Shown here: positions 33,293 to 45,622 of the stretch, in pieces
Position numbering within the stretch: position 1 is the stretch's first letter
How the letters are laid out: the number at the start of each line of letters is the position of its first letter
Origin: Brachypterus glaber
Taxonomy: Eukaryota > Arthropoda > Insecta > Coleoptera > Kateretidae
Reading direction: 5' to 3'
Assembly (NCBI GenBank): GCA_958510825.1
Contig: OY294048.1
Location: forward strand, 22,585,589 to 22,649,588
Length of the DNA stretch: 64,000 nt
Translations under genes and position numbers: made by a program
Notes under the pieces: generated by a model
Seen by the model: the letters and a program-made list of their open reading frames with translations, nothing else
The model's database searches: none
Told to the model about the DNA's origin: nothing

Positions 33293-34033
33293 TACAGGGT
33301 GTTCCAGAACTCGCGTACCGAAATTTAAGAGGTGATTCTACATCCAAAAATATGAAAAAAAGTTTCTATAAAGGTTGGTCCGGAAATGAGCCCTAAGGGA
33401 GCTACGGCCCTTCGAAGATGAAGTATTGAATGGGGAACAAAAAAAAGCACCAATAAAATTTTAATGGTGCAGGGTGATTCTTCATTTAAAACTGAGCAAA
33501 AAAGTATTATACACCAAAACACCTAAATTTAATATTAAAGGAGTAATAGCCTTTTAAAAAGTAACGTTTTTGGTGGCACAAAATGTTACTTCCTCTTAAT
33601 TGCATTTTTTTTTTGATAACGGTTGCTCCTACAGTGTTACACTATATGATATTTTATATGTATTTTTACTCTAGAAATCTATATTTTTCACAACAAATCC
33701 AAAAAACATACACATAGAAAAGTTTGGGGCAAAAATGTTTTAAGCCTCATATATTTTGTCCGTCTGGGCACGCCTCTGGATAAATTAAAAAAATAAATTA
33801 ACATAAACTTATTGCCCTTATTAATACTAGTATACATGCAAAAGCTCGCCGCTCTAGCTTAAACGGTACCCAAGTTATTAATTAAAAACCTTATTTTTAT
33901 TACAATTTTAAAGGGCCCTAGATCCCTTAGGGCTCATTTCCGGACCAACCTTTATAGGAACTTTTTTTATATTTTTGGATCTAGAATCACCTCTTAAATT
34001 TTGGCATGCCAGTTATGGATCACCCTATATGTT
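33293..34033. mobile_element. Foldback element of the 'ggtgattctac' family
   Basis: The ends 'acagggtgttccagaac' and the imperfect inverse '...atggatcaccctata' enclose arms 33296-33420 and 33905-34030. These share 'aagttt(c)ctataaaggttg' and 'ggtccggaaatgagcccta' with their inverses. It is inserted in the ORF2 of LINE B with TA-rich flanks (gata / tatg). The core (33480-33800) is related in word order to 8290-8490 and non-coding. Confidence 0.75.
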
Positions 34034-35350
34034 AACAAAGTACATTGAAGGAAAAGTTAAAATTTTTAGCTGTCGAAAACATTCAGTGCAATCTTCTCTA
34101 TATTCCATATTATTTATGACACGTATAGCCCTTTGTTGAAGACCAAACAAACTTTCAGTGGACTTTTGGCTTCAAGCAATAAGATCACAACTTAATTTAC
34201 TATTAATTGTTGCATAGTAAACTGTGCGAAGCACCTCATTAGAAACTACTTCCACTAGATTACGTAATGCGTATTCTTTTGAGAATATTTCCTGACAGGA
34301 AATTAATATGTTTGTCCCATAGTAATCCGCTGTCAAAGTAACCTAAAAAAAGGACAGATTCAGGATTATTGAAATCCTCCAAATCCCTAAGACTAAATAC
34401 TTTGGTTTTTGAGACATTAAGACTTAGTTTATTAGCTGCAAACCAGTCGTTGGCCTCCGACTGCGCGCTTTATAGATCTATCTTAAGTGTATTTATATTT
34501 TTATTTGTCTTGCCCATATTGGTATCATCTGCTAAAATTATAAATTCTGTACTAGGAGAGCAACTGTCAATGTCATTGATATAGATTAAAAACAGTACAG
34601 GCCCAAACACTGAGCCTTGGGCGACCCCGATTTATATCAAAAGGGACTCAGATTTAATTCCATTGACACTTACTATTTGTACTCGATCGCTCATAAATGA
34701 TAGGATCAACATTACACTTTTCTCAGAGAAACCATAAAATCTTAATTTTTTAACTAAGATATTGGAGTCGACGCAGTCGAAAGCTTTTGACAGGTCGCAA
34801 AAAATAGTGCCTAAAAATAGAGACGAGTCAAAACCCTCAGTTACTTTACTCAATAGCTCATTGATTGCGTATGTGGTGGACCTAGATTCACGAAAACCAA
34901 ATAGAAATTCATTGAAGAGGTTGTTTTTCTCAAAATACTGAACTGTCTGTCTCTTTAGGGATTTTTCGAATACTTTGGACAATAATTGTGTAATAGATAT
35001 TTGACGGGTTGTTGGGGGGCCCTTTTTGAAATTTTTAGGGATTGGAGTTATTTATTTGTATTTATATGTATTTATTTATAGTCAGAATTATACACTTATT
35101 AAATAATATATACTAAGTGGTTGTTTTATTTTGTTTCCTATGTGGTTCAAAAAATAAATAAATAAAAATCAATACAATTACTAGTTTTTAGATCTTTTAT
35201 TATATTTCCAATCTTTGATGGAGTGATATCGGAGAAACTAAATTTGCGCTTTTCCGTATTAGATTTTTGGTTTAAATAATCTAAGAAATTAGTGGGGGGT
35301 ATTTGGGCAGATATCTTAGTGGGTATACTAAGAAAGTAATCACTAAACTC
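34034..35350 (-). pseudogene. LINE B: broken Jockey/CR1-group reverse transcriptase
   Basis: On the minus strand, 35350-35165 encodes the pre-RT linker (FSDYFLSIPTKISAQ... NIIKDLKTSN). 34982-34632 encodes RT blocks FGFRESRSTTYAINELL, FCDLSKAFDCVDS and LRFYGFSEKS. 34620-34380 contains GSVFGPVLFLIYINDI and ILADDT, the catalytic pair, followed by WFAANKLSLN. 34140-34034 gives LFGLQQRAIRVI in the thumb. The frame shifts at several points (about 34630 and 34450), and the stretch just before RT block 1 is replaced by a 120 bp insert (35040-35165). Dead copy. Confidence 0.7.
35040..35165. repeat. ~120 bp insert with TTTA/AAAT-rich ends in LINE B
   Basis: It starts 'ttatttatttgtattta' and ends 'aaataaataaataaa', interrupting the LINE B frame and replacing an expected ~35 codons. 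It could be a short retroposed sequence or a deletion scar with filler. Not classified. Confidence 0.4.
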
Positions 35351-35859
35351 GGGGGGGGGGCTTATTTTTGTACTTTTTTTAGTTATTTGGTAGGTTTGTT
35401 ACTTTTTGCTATATTAAAGGTTATTACAGATATTCGGGTAAAATAACTCTTACCCTCCAGAGTGTCACAATTGTGGCATGTATGCAAATAAATATACAAA
35501 TTTAATTTATTTCAATATGATTCTCCTGAAACACTGAAAAAATAAAGAAATGGTTTAGTTTTTATTTTATTTTTCTTCTTTTTAAGCATAGCAAATATAA
35601 AAAACAGAATTAAATCGAGAATTTATTATTATGTTTGTCTCGGGAGAGCAAGGGATAATCCATTTAATAAATTTTCAAAAAAACTTTTATATCGTTTTGC
35701 TTTCTTATTTATTTATTAAAACGGTAAGCTGTGTAATATTGTCACAATACTATATGGCACCTGTGAGCTGAGGCAAGGGGAAGAGAAGAGGTAAAATATA
35801 GCATGTAGAGTATAGGTCACCTTGAATTTTTCACATTTCACAGAGGTGCCAGATCATAA
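35351..35859. other. No gene recognised; G-run and AT-rich sequence
   Basis: A run of about ten G at 35350-35361 is followed by AT-rich sequence without frames. It ends at the 13 bp left target duplication of LINE C (35860-35872, aatgttcacagta). Confidence 0.45.
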
Positions 35860-36062
35860 AATGTTCACAGTAGTAGTAGTAGTAAATTTTTGGGTTGGCC
35901 AAAGCCGGACAACTAGGCCATTTCTGGCCCTTTTTGTCACCCCAGGCAATCCCAGCCATTTACTAATTTGAGTCCTCCTTGAACCTGCCCGTCCTTTCAA
36001 TAAAGGTCAGGATATTGGCCCAGGGGAGATCTCTTAGTTCCTCTTGGTTGAGTCTTTGAGTT

Positions 36063-36776
36063 TCAAAGACTTGCAACCTGATCCTGTCGTATCTGACACA
36101 CTCGGCTAAGTAATGATGTTTCATCCTCTTCGCACTCTGGGTATAGCGAACTCTCTAGAATCCTCATTGTTGCCAGGTGCTTCCTTAGCCTGCAGTGGCC
36201 CGTGAGGACCCCTACAAGTTGTCTGAGTTCTTCCTTTTTCCAGCAACCAGTCGGTCTTTGATTTGCTTGGGCCTGCTTCCTTGTAACCCCCAATATAGGT
36301 TCCGGCCCCGTGCAGGCCATCCCTGATCCGAGTCTTGCAAGTTCATCTGCCTTCTCGTTTCCGGGAATTCCACTATGACCCGGTACCCATACCAGTTGAA
36401 CGTTTTTGGTCCTTGCTAGCTCTTCCAAGGCTTCTGCACACTCCACTTCCTATATGGCATAGACCTCAGCTTGGAAGACAGTGGAAAAGCGTCCAAGTGA
36501 AAAACTCTTTTGCAAGTCCAGGTCCTCCACGAAGAGTCCTGCCCCAGAGCTTTGGATGCCTTCCATACGCGAGCCGTCTGTATAGCACACCAAAGCGTTT
36601 GGCACAAATTGTATTTCTTTCTTTCCCCATTCTTCCTTTGTCGGAATCCTGAGAGAGAAACTTCTATCGAACTTTAATCGGTCCTCTGCTTCAATCACTC
36701 TGATACTACTAATTGGGATGTCCCTTTCGGAAATATCAGCGATTTTGCCATGACCGTAGTTCGTCTTCCCGCCCAT
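36063..36776 (-). pseudogene. LINE C RNase H domain
   Basis: Two frames hold an RNase H fold. VCYTDGSRMEGIQSSGAG gives the first catalytic Asp (near 36670) and FQAEVYAI the Glu. After a stop and shift near 36450, VWVPGHSGIPGNEKADELA gives the His and the last Asp region. It degrades the RNA strand during retrotransposition. The tail contains a Trp/Cys-poor remnant of the usual CCHC end. The frame break makes it inactive. Confidence 0.8.
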
Positions 36777-37011
36777 TCAACTACCAGAGTCCCTAAGTCT
36801 GAGAAAGCTAGCCATTGCCTCCTTCTGGATCCAGATGGAGAGTGACGGCAGTCCCAGTAGGACCTCTAGAGCTGCTTAGGGTGTTGTCCTTATTACTCCG
36901 GTGATTCAAAGACTAGCTAGTCTTTGGATTTTCTCCAGGTTCTGAGAAATTGTGGTTTTCCTAACACAAGGCCACCAGACCACTGTTCCTTCTTTTGGTG
37001 AAGAGTATTAG

Positions 37012-37832
37012 CTAGGTTTTTGCAGGGTTTACCGATAGGCCATTGTCTCTACACCAATCCTCAATGATTCGACATGCCGTTTGCATTAGTCCGCATATGG
37101 TGTCGAGAAACTTTCCCATGATCAAAACCGTTCCGTCATATGCGAAAGCCTGCGCATAAAAACCTGCAGCTGTTAGCCTCTCTAGTAGGCCGTCCATCAC
37201 TAAGCACCATAAATGGGGGGAGAGGCAACTGCCCTGAGGGCAGCCCTCTTCACCCCGATGCAGAGCTGACAGCCTTCCTGTGAGGCAGTGATTCCTCTCC
37301 TCAAGCGCCGACCTAACCCAGCTGATCAGCGCCGTTGGAGTGCCCCTGGATTGTAGCGCAGCACAGATAGTTGACGTTCTAGCTTTGTCAAAAGCCCCTT
37401 CAACATCAAAGAATAGAGCTAGTGCCCATTCTCTATGATGTAGCGCCTTTTCAGCCTTTCGTACAATGGCGTGGAGGGCCGAGTCGGTCGACCTCCCTCG
37501 CCTATATGCGTGTTGATTCTTGTGGAGGGGATGACTTGACAACACCTCCTCTATCAAGTATCTGTCAATAATCCTTTCCAAGGTTTTAAGAAGGAAGGAT
37601 GTTAAACTTATTGGTCTGAAGGATTTAGCTATGGTGTAGTCTCTCTTCCCTGCCTTGGGAATGAAGATAACCCTAGCCTTCCTCCATTCTTTGGGAACGT
37701 ATCCTAGTGCGACAGAGGCCCTAAAAATCCTTTTTACCACAGGGGTTAGGACTTTCAGGCCCTTCTGCAGCAACATCGGAAAAATTTCGTCTGGACCTGC
37801 GGCCTTAAATGGTTTGAACTTATTCACTGCCC
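37012..37832 (-). pseudogene. LINE C reverse transcriptase domain, mutated active site
   Basis: The frame contains FKPFKAAGPDEI, KARVIFIPKAGK, SFRPISLTSFLLKTLERI, QHAYRRGRSTDSALH, LALFFDVEGAFDKA (first catalytic Asp) and GCPQGSCLSPHLWCLV. The usual AYADD is read as AFAYD: the first Asp codon of the pair is TAT at about 37140, so the catalytic Asp is Tyr. The frame begins abruptly at the LTR boundary (37832) and lacks the linker that should precede it. The copy cannot be active as a polymerase. Confidence 0.85.
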
Positions 37833-39663
37833 TGTAACCCTTGCCTTGGTGTTAAAAAAATTGTAACCTACAATTTATAAAATATCCAAGGAGAAAGGCT
37901 GCATACCACGGAGCTATTAAAGTTTTTGGAGAGCGTGGGTCGCGGGTGGAGTTCCTTATAATTTTTGATTATAACTAGTCGTTATATTTGTGGGCGCCAG
38001 TCTAAAATAGACAAATGAGGGGGCATAAGCTTTATATCAAAACAAAACACAGCTGAAAAATAGATTGACAAATAATGCACAAAAAGTTAATTAATTATTA
38101 GTTTTATTAACAATAGTGAGACAAAAAATAAATATTGATTGATAACAAAATGTTACAGTAGTTTTTATCCATAGGATGGTGCCGCACAAATGTGAACTTT
38201 CTCTGAAATAAATAGCATTTCCAGGTTTTTTGGTATGCACCCCAAAGTAAACTATTTAATGATATTCACTCCAGAGCAAGTAAATTAGCAAATGTTTTCC
38301 TTTAATGGAAATTTGGATCCTACAGACAAATTTTAAGAATCTATTTAACCTTTAATAATGAGTACTCATGTTAAGGCCGGCCGATAATAAGTATAACTTA
38401 TTCATAAAATTAATCTTAGACATACATTAAACATTTTAAAAATACATTAGGCGATATCAATTTACAATTACAAAATAATCCGGTGATGATACAGCCCCAT
38501 GAAGCGAGACCTAGCGTGCGACCCTATAATTGGAAAAGAAGGAAACCCTTTTAATTCCAAATATACTTATAAATAAAGTAAAAACAAATAAGAATAGATG
38601 GATAACTTACGGTTTTATTCGCCAAACCGGTGGCTTCCAATTTCGTTTCTTGTAGAAAGGTTTTTTATTCCTACATAAAAAATATAACCGTTAAAATCGA
38701 TCATGACACAAAAATAACAATTTGGTTACCTAGGAGTGTTTTATCTATCCATTTTGTACTTAAATTATAGGATACGCTTAAACCAAGCATTAACATTCAT
38801 TTAATTAAGTGAAATACACCAATTAAAAAGTTTTTAGACACTTTCTACTTATTGCGACTTGCTGCCTCGCCCATTTTAACAAGAAGGACGCTATGAAGAT
38901 AGCTTCGATCTGTCAAAAACAAATCTTAAAAACTTAATTTTATTTGTTTTGAAAATTAATTGTTTTTAATTAAAAGGTTCATTAAACTGGTTTAATAATT
39001 ATTATAATTAACTTTGATTGTTTACATTTCAATAATTATCAAAAATATGATTTCCTGGCATGAAGTTAGCAACTTATCAAATTAAAAAAAAACAATTTTA
39101 GTGAATCAAAATTAGCTAATACTATTTTAATACGTTTTACAATACATTTTAAAGCAATTTTTAAATGCTCTAAATAAAACTAAGCCCGAAATATCTTAAA
39201 ATAATCTTTTTACAAAATATTACGAAATCTGCATACTAGTGACATCTATGCGCCAAATCCTGCACACCACTTGCGACAGAAGCCTGAAGCTATATATTTG
39301 GTTTGTAGACCAAATATTTTTTGACATGTGAGGTTATGTTTAATTTTGAAAACTAAATATTAAAGTTTATTTAGTTTATCTTTATAATTAATGTATATTT
39401 ATGGAAATCCAAGCCTAGAATAAGAATTGACAATGCTCCTAGTGATCCTACGATTGTGGCATGTTTAGAAATTCTGCTTTCGGAGAATACCACCCTAAAC
39501 ATGGGCCCCCATAAACATAATATGAGACAAAATACTTAAAAATGATACCTATGACGTTCTAGGAAATAACAAACAGGTAATTTAAACAAGTTTAATTGTA
39601 TGGGGCTACCATTACAATACAAAATGTTACAATTCAGTAAACCGAGCTAAAAGCAAGGTTACA
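37833..39663 (-). repeat. 3' LTR of the gypsy element (complete)
   Basis: On the plus strand the LTR begins 'tgtaacccttgcc' and, if complete, ends '...agcaaggttaca' at 39663. That gives TG...CA termini with an 11 bp imperfect inverted repeat. Directly outside lies 'cacccccctaac' (39664-39675), on the element strand a purine-rich tract just upstream of the LTR, as expected of a polypurine tract. Similarity to the other LTR stops earlier, at 39529, because that copy is truncated. Confidence 0.75.
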
Positions 39664-40568
39664 CACCCCCCTAACTTACCGAAAAATATTTTTACTTTAG
39701 TAAAAATATTTTTTACTGCCTCAACACGTACGGCACGTACTCAAGGTATTTACCTTATTAACGTTATATGACTAGATTTAACAAAAAACTACTTAACTAC
39801 AAAAAAAAAACTAGCCTAGGTTTTTATGAACGATCCCTGCTAAAATCGTTATTGCCATTCAAGATGTAATTACATCCATTGAACGCAAGGGGACAAAACA
39901 AACAGGTACTCATCTGAAGTTCGGGGTTAGCCAGGACATACAGAAAAAATACCTAACTTCTAAAAAATCACGGACAGCAGGTTGGGGAATTAACATTATG
40001 TTAAAATTATTCTATCTACGGATATAATGTGCACCCTGGTGCTTCTGTCACCTGCCTGTTCCTTAACCCTATCGCGGGTTCTAACCATGGCTATCGCCTG
40101 TTGGTGAACTAAACAATTAGTACTGACACAACTGACCTTTAGCGTCATAAAGCACACTAAAATTCCACAATGGAACATTTTTTTCATCAAATGGTCCATC
40201 CAAGTTTAAACGTCACAATCGGGAATTTTAAAAACCTAATTACAATGCTGATCTGATGTATGTACCTAACCTGAAAAAACGATAACCTAACATGATACCC
40301 AAATATCAAAACTAACAGTACATATCACTCAGAACAACACCATATTCCAAAATCAAGTGATACCACAGTATCAACAGTACATAAAGTACGTCACAATCGG
40401 TAATTGTCAGAGATACCTTTAAATAACGCCTGCGCCAAACACAGATATTCCCGTACGCAGAACTCTATGCCAGCTTATGATTGGAACAAAACCACGCTAA
40501 TATGCATACACCTCATTCAGAAAACCCGTCGGTTTTTAAACCCATTCGCTACATTCAACACATACTAC
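39664..40568 (-). other. 3' untranslated region of the gypsy element
   Basis: About 900 bp lie between the end of pol and the polypurine tract. The only frame of note (minus 40199-39996) encodes 67 residues starting with a short hydrophobic segment; no envelope-like protein could be recognised. This is long for a gypsy 3' UTR and might hold a decayed third gene. Confidence 0.5.
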
Positions 40569-42160
40569 CTATGCTTCAGTTTCATTCAAATCGACATCGA
40601 CATCATCCAAAGTATCCCCATATGGCTTAAGATCCTTGACATGCCAGTCACCGAGATCTTTACCATCTAAATCAGTTAATTGATAGACCAATCCACCCTT
40701 GGTCTTCTTAACCAAACACAACACATATCTAGGTGCCAATTTTGCAGAAAAACGTTTTCCCGCATCACTTAATACCTTATTCTTTTTCCAAACTTTATCA
40801 CCAACATGATAAACGTCCGCAGGGCGTTTTCTTAAATTATAACTCTTAGCATTCTTAAGATAAGCTTTCCTAAGATGTTCCCTAACTACTTTATATATCT
40901 CCGGCAGTTTAGAAATATTTTCCGCATAGTCCTTTCTGTCAAAATTGTTCACATTTACATCCTCTACTTCATTAATATCTTTGTAGAAGTCCAAACCACT
41001 GATCGGTACATGCCTTCCAAAATTTAAAAATGTTGGGGCATATCCAGTTGCTTCATGCACAGCTGTGCGTATAGCATAACCAATATGGTGTATTTCCTCA
41101 TCCCAAGTGGTATGATTATTATCAGTATGTATGATCTCATTGCCGCTCCTACTACTTTATTTACTCGCTCTACTGCATTATCCTGAGCATGAAATTTTGC
41201 ATTATAATGACATTTTACTTTGTATTTCTTTAAAAGTACTTCGAACTCTTTACTGATAAATTGAGACCCATTATCACTAATAATTATTTGAGGCACACCA
41301 AATACTAAAAACACATGGTTTTCTACAAATTTATTAATCGCAAAAGTGAGAATTTCGTAAAATAATCAGACACTATCAGTAAATAAAAATTTCCTGATTT
41401 TGTTTTAGGCATCGGTCCTAAAATATCCACTGAAATGACTTGCCACGGAAAATAAGCCCTTTTCGGTTTTCCCATTAAACCAGTACGACCCTTCGTGTTA
41501 ATTTTTTGAGAGTTACACATTATGCAAGACTTAACATATTTCTTAACTGCCTTGGACATACCTTGCCAATAATAAATTTGCCGAATTCTTTGCAACGTCT
41601 TAAAATGACCCAAATGTGCCGCATTTGGTTCGTCATGAAATTTTTTGAATATAGCCAGCCTCTTAGACCGAGGTACTACTATTTTCCAATCCGGAACATT
41701 CGTATGGAAACCAAAATCAGCCGGTATATGCTTTTGCAACAACCCATCTTTTACACGAAATTCAGGAAATTTATCAGGGCTATCCACAACCCTTTTTACC
41801 ATATTTAGGTACCACGTATCACCCTCAAGGTCATTGTCACTAATTTCAATTGTGGCAACAACGTTTAAAGCGCCTTTTCTATGCATTATAGTCATATTAT
41901 ACTGTTGCAGCTTAACTGCCCACCTTGCTAGTCTGCCTACTGGGTCCTTTAATTGGTTTAGCCATAAAAGTGAATAATGGTCAGTAATAACTGTGAAAGA
42001 CTCCGCGCCCTAAATATAAGGTCTAAATTTCTGTAACGCAAAAAGAACTGCTAAACACTCTAATTCTGTAACTGTGTATTTTCTTTCTTGTGCTGTTAAA
42101 GTCCTTGAGGCATAGGCAACTACTACCTCTTTATCTTTAACCGTCTGTGTGAGTACTGAA
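40569..42160 (-). pseudogene. Gypsy element pol: RNase H remnant and integrase
   Basis: On the minus strand the RNase H part starts near 42160, where the usual first catalytic block is deleted with a frame change. It runs with [13 protein letters not shown] and ITDHYSLLWL through an in-frame TAG near 42012. The integrase follows: zinc-binding H-x-G-H...C-x2-C (HLGHFKT...CIMCNSQ, about 41640-41510), first catalytic Asp in ISVDILGPMP (about 41430), second in SDNGSQF (about 41270), and Glu in NAVERVNK (about 41170). A C-terminal chromodomain-less tail has GDKVWKKN and WHVKDLKPY, ending at 40569. Frames change near 41320 and 41060. Integrase normally inserts the cDNA. Confidence 0.8.
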
Positions 42161-44306
42161 CTGTTTGTAGAACAAAAGGCTTTGTAAAGTCTGGGGATGC
42201 TAGCACAGGTGCTGAAACTAATGCCTGTTTTATATTTACAAATGCTTTCTCAGCCTCATCATTCCAAATGACCTTATTTGCTTTCTTTTTACCGTGAGTT
42301 AGAGCATTGATGGGAGCAATTAGAGTAGAGAAATTATTAATGAATCTGCGATACCAGCTACAGAGACCCATGAACCTTTTTATTTCCGTTACCGTAGTAG
42401 GTCTAGGAAAGTCAATCATGCATTGTACTTTTTCTGGACTTGTACGAAGCCCTTTGTTATCTAATACAAAACCTAAATACTTTAAGGAACTTTTACAAAA
42501 TTCACATTTTTCCAAATTTATAGTTAAATTTGCCGCCTTTAACCGTTCAAAAATTTTATTCAAAATTTCAACGTGTTTCTCAAACGTCTCAGTAACCACT
42601 ATCACGTCGTCTAGGTAAACGAACACAAATTCTTCAAATTCAGGACCCAAAAGTACATCCATGAGTTTCTGTTGAGTCTGCGCAGCATTGCAGAGACCAA
42701 AAGGCATTACAACAAATTCAAATAAACCACGCCCCGGTACTATAAAAGCAGTCTTTTCGCGAGATGAGTTTTCTAATGGTATTTGCCAAAATGCAGAATT
42801 AAGGTCAACACTGGAAATACACTTTGCTTTACCCAACCTATTTAGAATAAAATCAACTAGTGGCAATGGATAAGCACACTTTTTAGTTACATTGTTAAGT
42901 TTTCTACCGTCAAAACACATTCTATTCTCACCAGTTTTCTTTTTAACTAGAATTAGAGGACTAGCCCATGGACTGGTAGAGGATTGTACTACATTTAACT
43001 CCAACATTTTATCTAATTCTTTATTAAAAGTTTGTAAAACATAAGGACTCATAGCATACTGTCTTTGTTTTATAGGTTCTGCGTCTCCAGTATCAATCTT
43101 ATGTTCAATTAAATTTGTTCTACCCAATTTACCATTAGACAACTCTTTAAAGTTCTCTAATAAATTCTCTAATTGTGCTCTTTGCTCTATTGTTAAATTA
43201 TCTTTACTTTGAATTACGCTTAATTCATTTACTTCACAAGGCTGCCCTAGAAGATAATTAAAAACATGAGTCTTGCCATTATTCCCTTTTATAAACCAAG
43301 TTTTACTTCTAAAGTCTATTTGCAAACCAAATTCCCTACATAGGTCACTACCGAAAATAAAACTATGTTGCAAAGATGTTACCACTATGAATGGTATTGT
43401 CTTTCTTATTCCATCCAATGTGACTGGAATATCTACCGTTCCCAAAACATTTTGATTTGACCCATCAGCAGTTGTAACTACTAAATCCTTGTCTATTTTA
43501 ATTTTTAGATTAAATTTATTAACAATGTGCAGCGCTTTAGCCCCCAAAACAGATCTATTTGCACCAGAATCTAACATTGCTATAAATTTCTGCCCAAATA
43601 TTTTAAAATCTACATAAGGCCTAATGTCATTACCTACTTTAACAAAACAAGGAGCTACATTAACCTCTTTCTCATTTTCTTTAACCTTAACAACATTTGT
43701 TTTATTTTCCGCAACACAATCAGTGACTTGCGCTGGTCTTTCAACCCTAAAATCACAAATAATATCCTTATTCCTATGGATACTATTTCCCGCAAAAGCT
43801 CTACCACTTTGCGCAGGTTTTTTAACCACTTTGACAAAAGTTTTATTTTCTGCAACAACAGCATTGTTTTGCACTGGCCTCTCAACCCCATTTATAACCG
43901 CGTCATTATTTTCTGCAACAACATCAATGTTTTGCATTGGCCTTTCAACCCTATTTATAACCGCTTTATTATTTTCTGCAACAACAGCAATGTTTTGCAC
44001 TGGCCTTTCAACCCTATTTATAACCGCATCATTATTTTCTGCAACAACAGCAATGTTTTGCACTGGCCTTTCAACCCTTAATACAACCGAATTATTTTTC
44101 GCTAAACTCCCTTTTATTTGAACTGGTTTTTCAACCTTACCAAAATCCTCGACCGTATTATTAAAAAGTACCCCATTTTTAATTTTACTACTTGAAACTT
44201 TAAAAAATTTACTTACTTTGCTTTTCCACTGATCCCAGTCCCTTTTATCAAAAAAAATTTGTTTGGCTTTTGACTTCACAGAGCATGCGCCAACACCATG
44301 CTCCAA
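42123..44306 (-). pseudogene. Gypsy element pol: repeat leader, protease and reverse transcriptase
   Basis: This is a single 727-codon frame. Residues about 55-205 are a leader made of 21-residue repeats around VERPVQN-x-AVVAEN. The aspartic protease follows (MLDSGANRSVLG, about 43575-43540, flap ending FIFGSDLC). The RT comes next, with EPIKQRQYAMSP, VVQSSTSPWASPLILVKKK, FDGRKLN, SVDLNSAFWQIPL and the catalytic FVYLDDVIV (about 42600-42625). A connection domain (YLGFVLDNKGL, KRFMGLCSWYRRFI) ends at the RNase H border, where FVLQT runs into an unrelated frame. The RT itself carries all its key residues. Function: cleavage of gag-pol and reverse transcription in the particle. Confidence 0.85.
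43700..44135 (-). repeat. 63 bp in-frame tandem repeat in the gypsy leader
   Basis: Four close copies and about three worn copies of a 21-codon unit (core VERPVQN ... VVAENN). Tags 'ttctgcaacaaca' recur on the plus strand at about 43849, 43911, 43974 and 44036. It lies between gag and the protease, in a region that is usually a short linker. Confidence 0.85.
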
Positions 44307-44344
44307 ACTTACTAGTTTTTTGCCTAATTATTATCATTACCCGC

Positions 44345-45622
44345 CCCTTTATTTGATTTACTATTGCATTCACAAACAGAAGGTTTGTTTTGAACTGGCT
44401 TTGACTTGCAATCTGGACAGTTAGGTTTTATTACACCTTATTACAACCAAAATATCTTATCTGTTTTTCCGTGCAATTATTTTTTATGTGACCGAATTTG
44501 TTACAAGACCAACACTTTACTTCATTAATTTGTACTTTTGGCTTAAAATTTTGTTGAAAATTGTTACTATTGCTGCTATTATTGGTTTGATTATAATTAA
44601 ACGGTTTTAAATCATTTTCTAAATTTCTGAAATATGATAAAAGTTCTTGAACTGAATTAATTTTTATAACTGACAGAGGTCCTACATAACAATGCAACAA
44701 ATTCTTTTTAATATATTTAATTTTTGTTAATTCATCTACTTTACCCGATAATCTATTAAACAAATTCCTAATATCGCTAATAAATAGTGAGACCCTTTCT
44801 TTATAACCTTGTTTCCTATTTTTAATTTCTGTCCATATTGCATCATCAAAGTCCATTGGAAGAAAATCCTGTTTAAGTGCAGTTATTAACTCATCCCGAT
44901 TTTTAACATTATCCTTTACCGAAATAAACCAATCCCAAGCCGAATCTGTAAATAAATCAACGGCCGAATTGAACAAAACCTCTTTAGCAGTATTTCTAGC
45001 CAACCTAACTTGTTCTATTTTTTCTAAAAATCTAACAGTATTTTTTGAATTGCCATCAAAAGTTATTTTCCACTTATATACCGGTACACTACCCTGCGAA
45101 ATATTGCTAACACCACTACTATTTAAATTAACCAAGTTATTAGTTACCATTTCAGAATTAAAACTAGACACAGTGACCGTTTGTGCGTTATCCACTTTTT
45201 GTTCTAATTTTTCAAGGTAATCACATTCATATGAAAGTAATCTAATTTGGTGGTCATCAATAAAATCTTGAAAAGTCTCTAATTCATCCTGCGCTCTATA
45301 AGAAGGTGCATTATTTAACCTATTTTTAACATGAAAAATTCTAGTCAATTTTCTTACGATCCCCCCCAGCAGATTCACTTAAATTATCAAATTCATTTAT
45401 TAATCTAGATAAAGCAATTTGACTTTGCGTAATTTCCGCCCTTTCTCTCTCAACTTCTATTTTTGGGTCCGAAAAAATATTAAAATTATCTAATAACAGT
45501 TTCTTAAGTGCTTTTCTTTTTACTTCAATATCTAACCGCGTAGACCTTTTTCTGATAAGCAATTCATAATTTACCTCATGGTTCAGCAAAAGATTGGGAT
45601 CCATATTTAATAAATTTCCCAA
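44345..45622 (-). pseudogene. Gypsy element gag with CCHC zinc knuckle
   Basis: Two overlapping frames (45622-45341 and 45378-44431) form one gag. The junction lies at a run of seven C (about 45360-45366), suggesting a single-base slip. The capsid-like part includes WKITFDGNSKNTVRFLEKI and AWDWFISVKDNV. A CCHC knuckle CWSCNKFGHIKNNC sits at about 44515-44475. A second knuckle-like tail with extra cysteines (PNCPDC, VCEC) is out of frame after 44431, and the frame would end near 44333. Gag forms the particle and binds the RNA. Confidence 0.8.

Noticed and set aside
39996..40199. Possible envelope gene of the gypsy element
   Set aside because: Only 67 codons with one short hydrophobic segment; no furin-like site, cysteine pattern or second membrane segment was seen.
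43624..44121. Plus-strand 165-codon frame
   Set aside because: Antisense of the 63 bp repeat in the gypsy leader.
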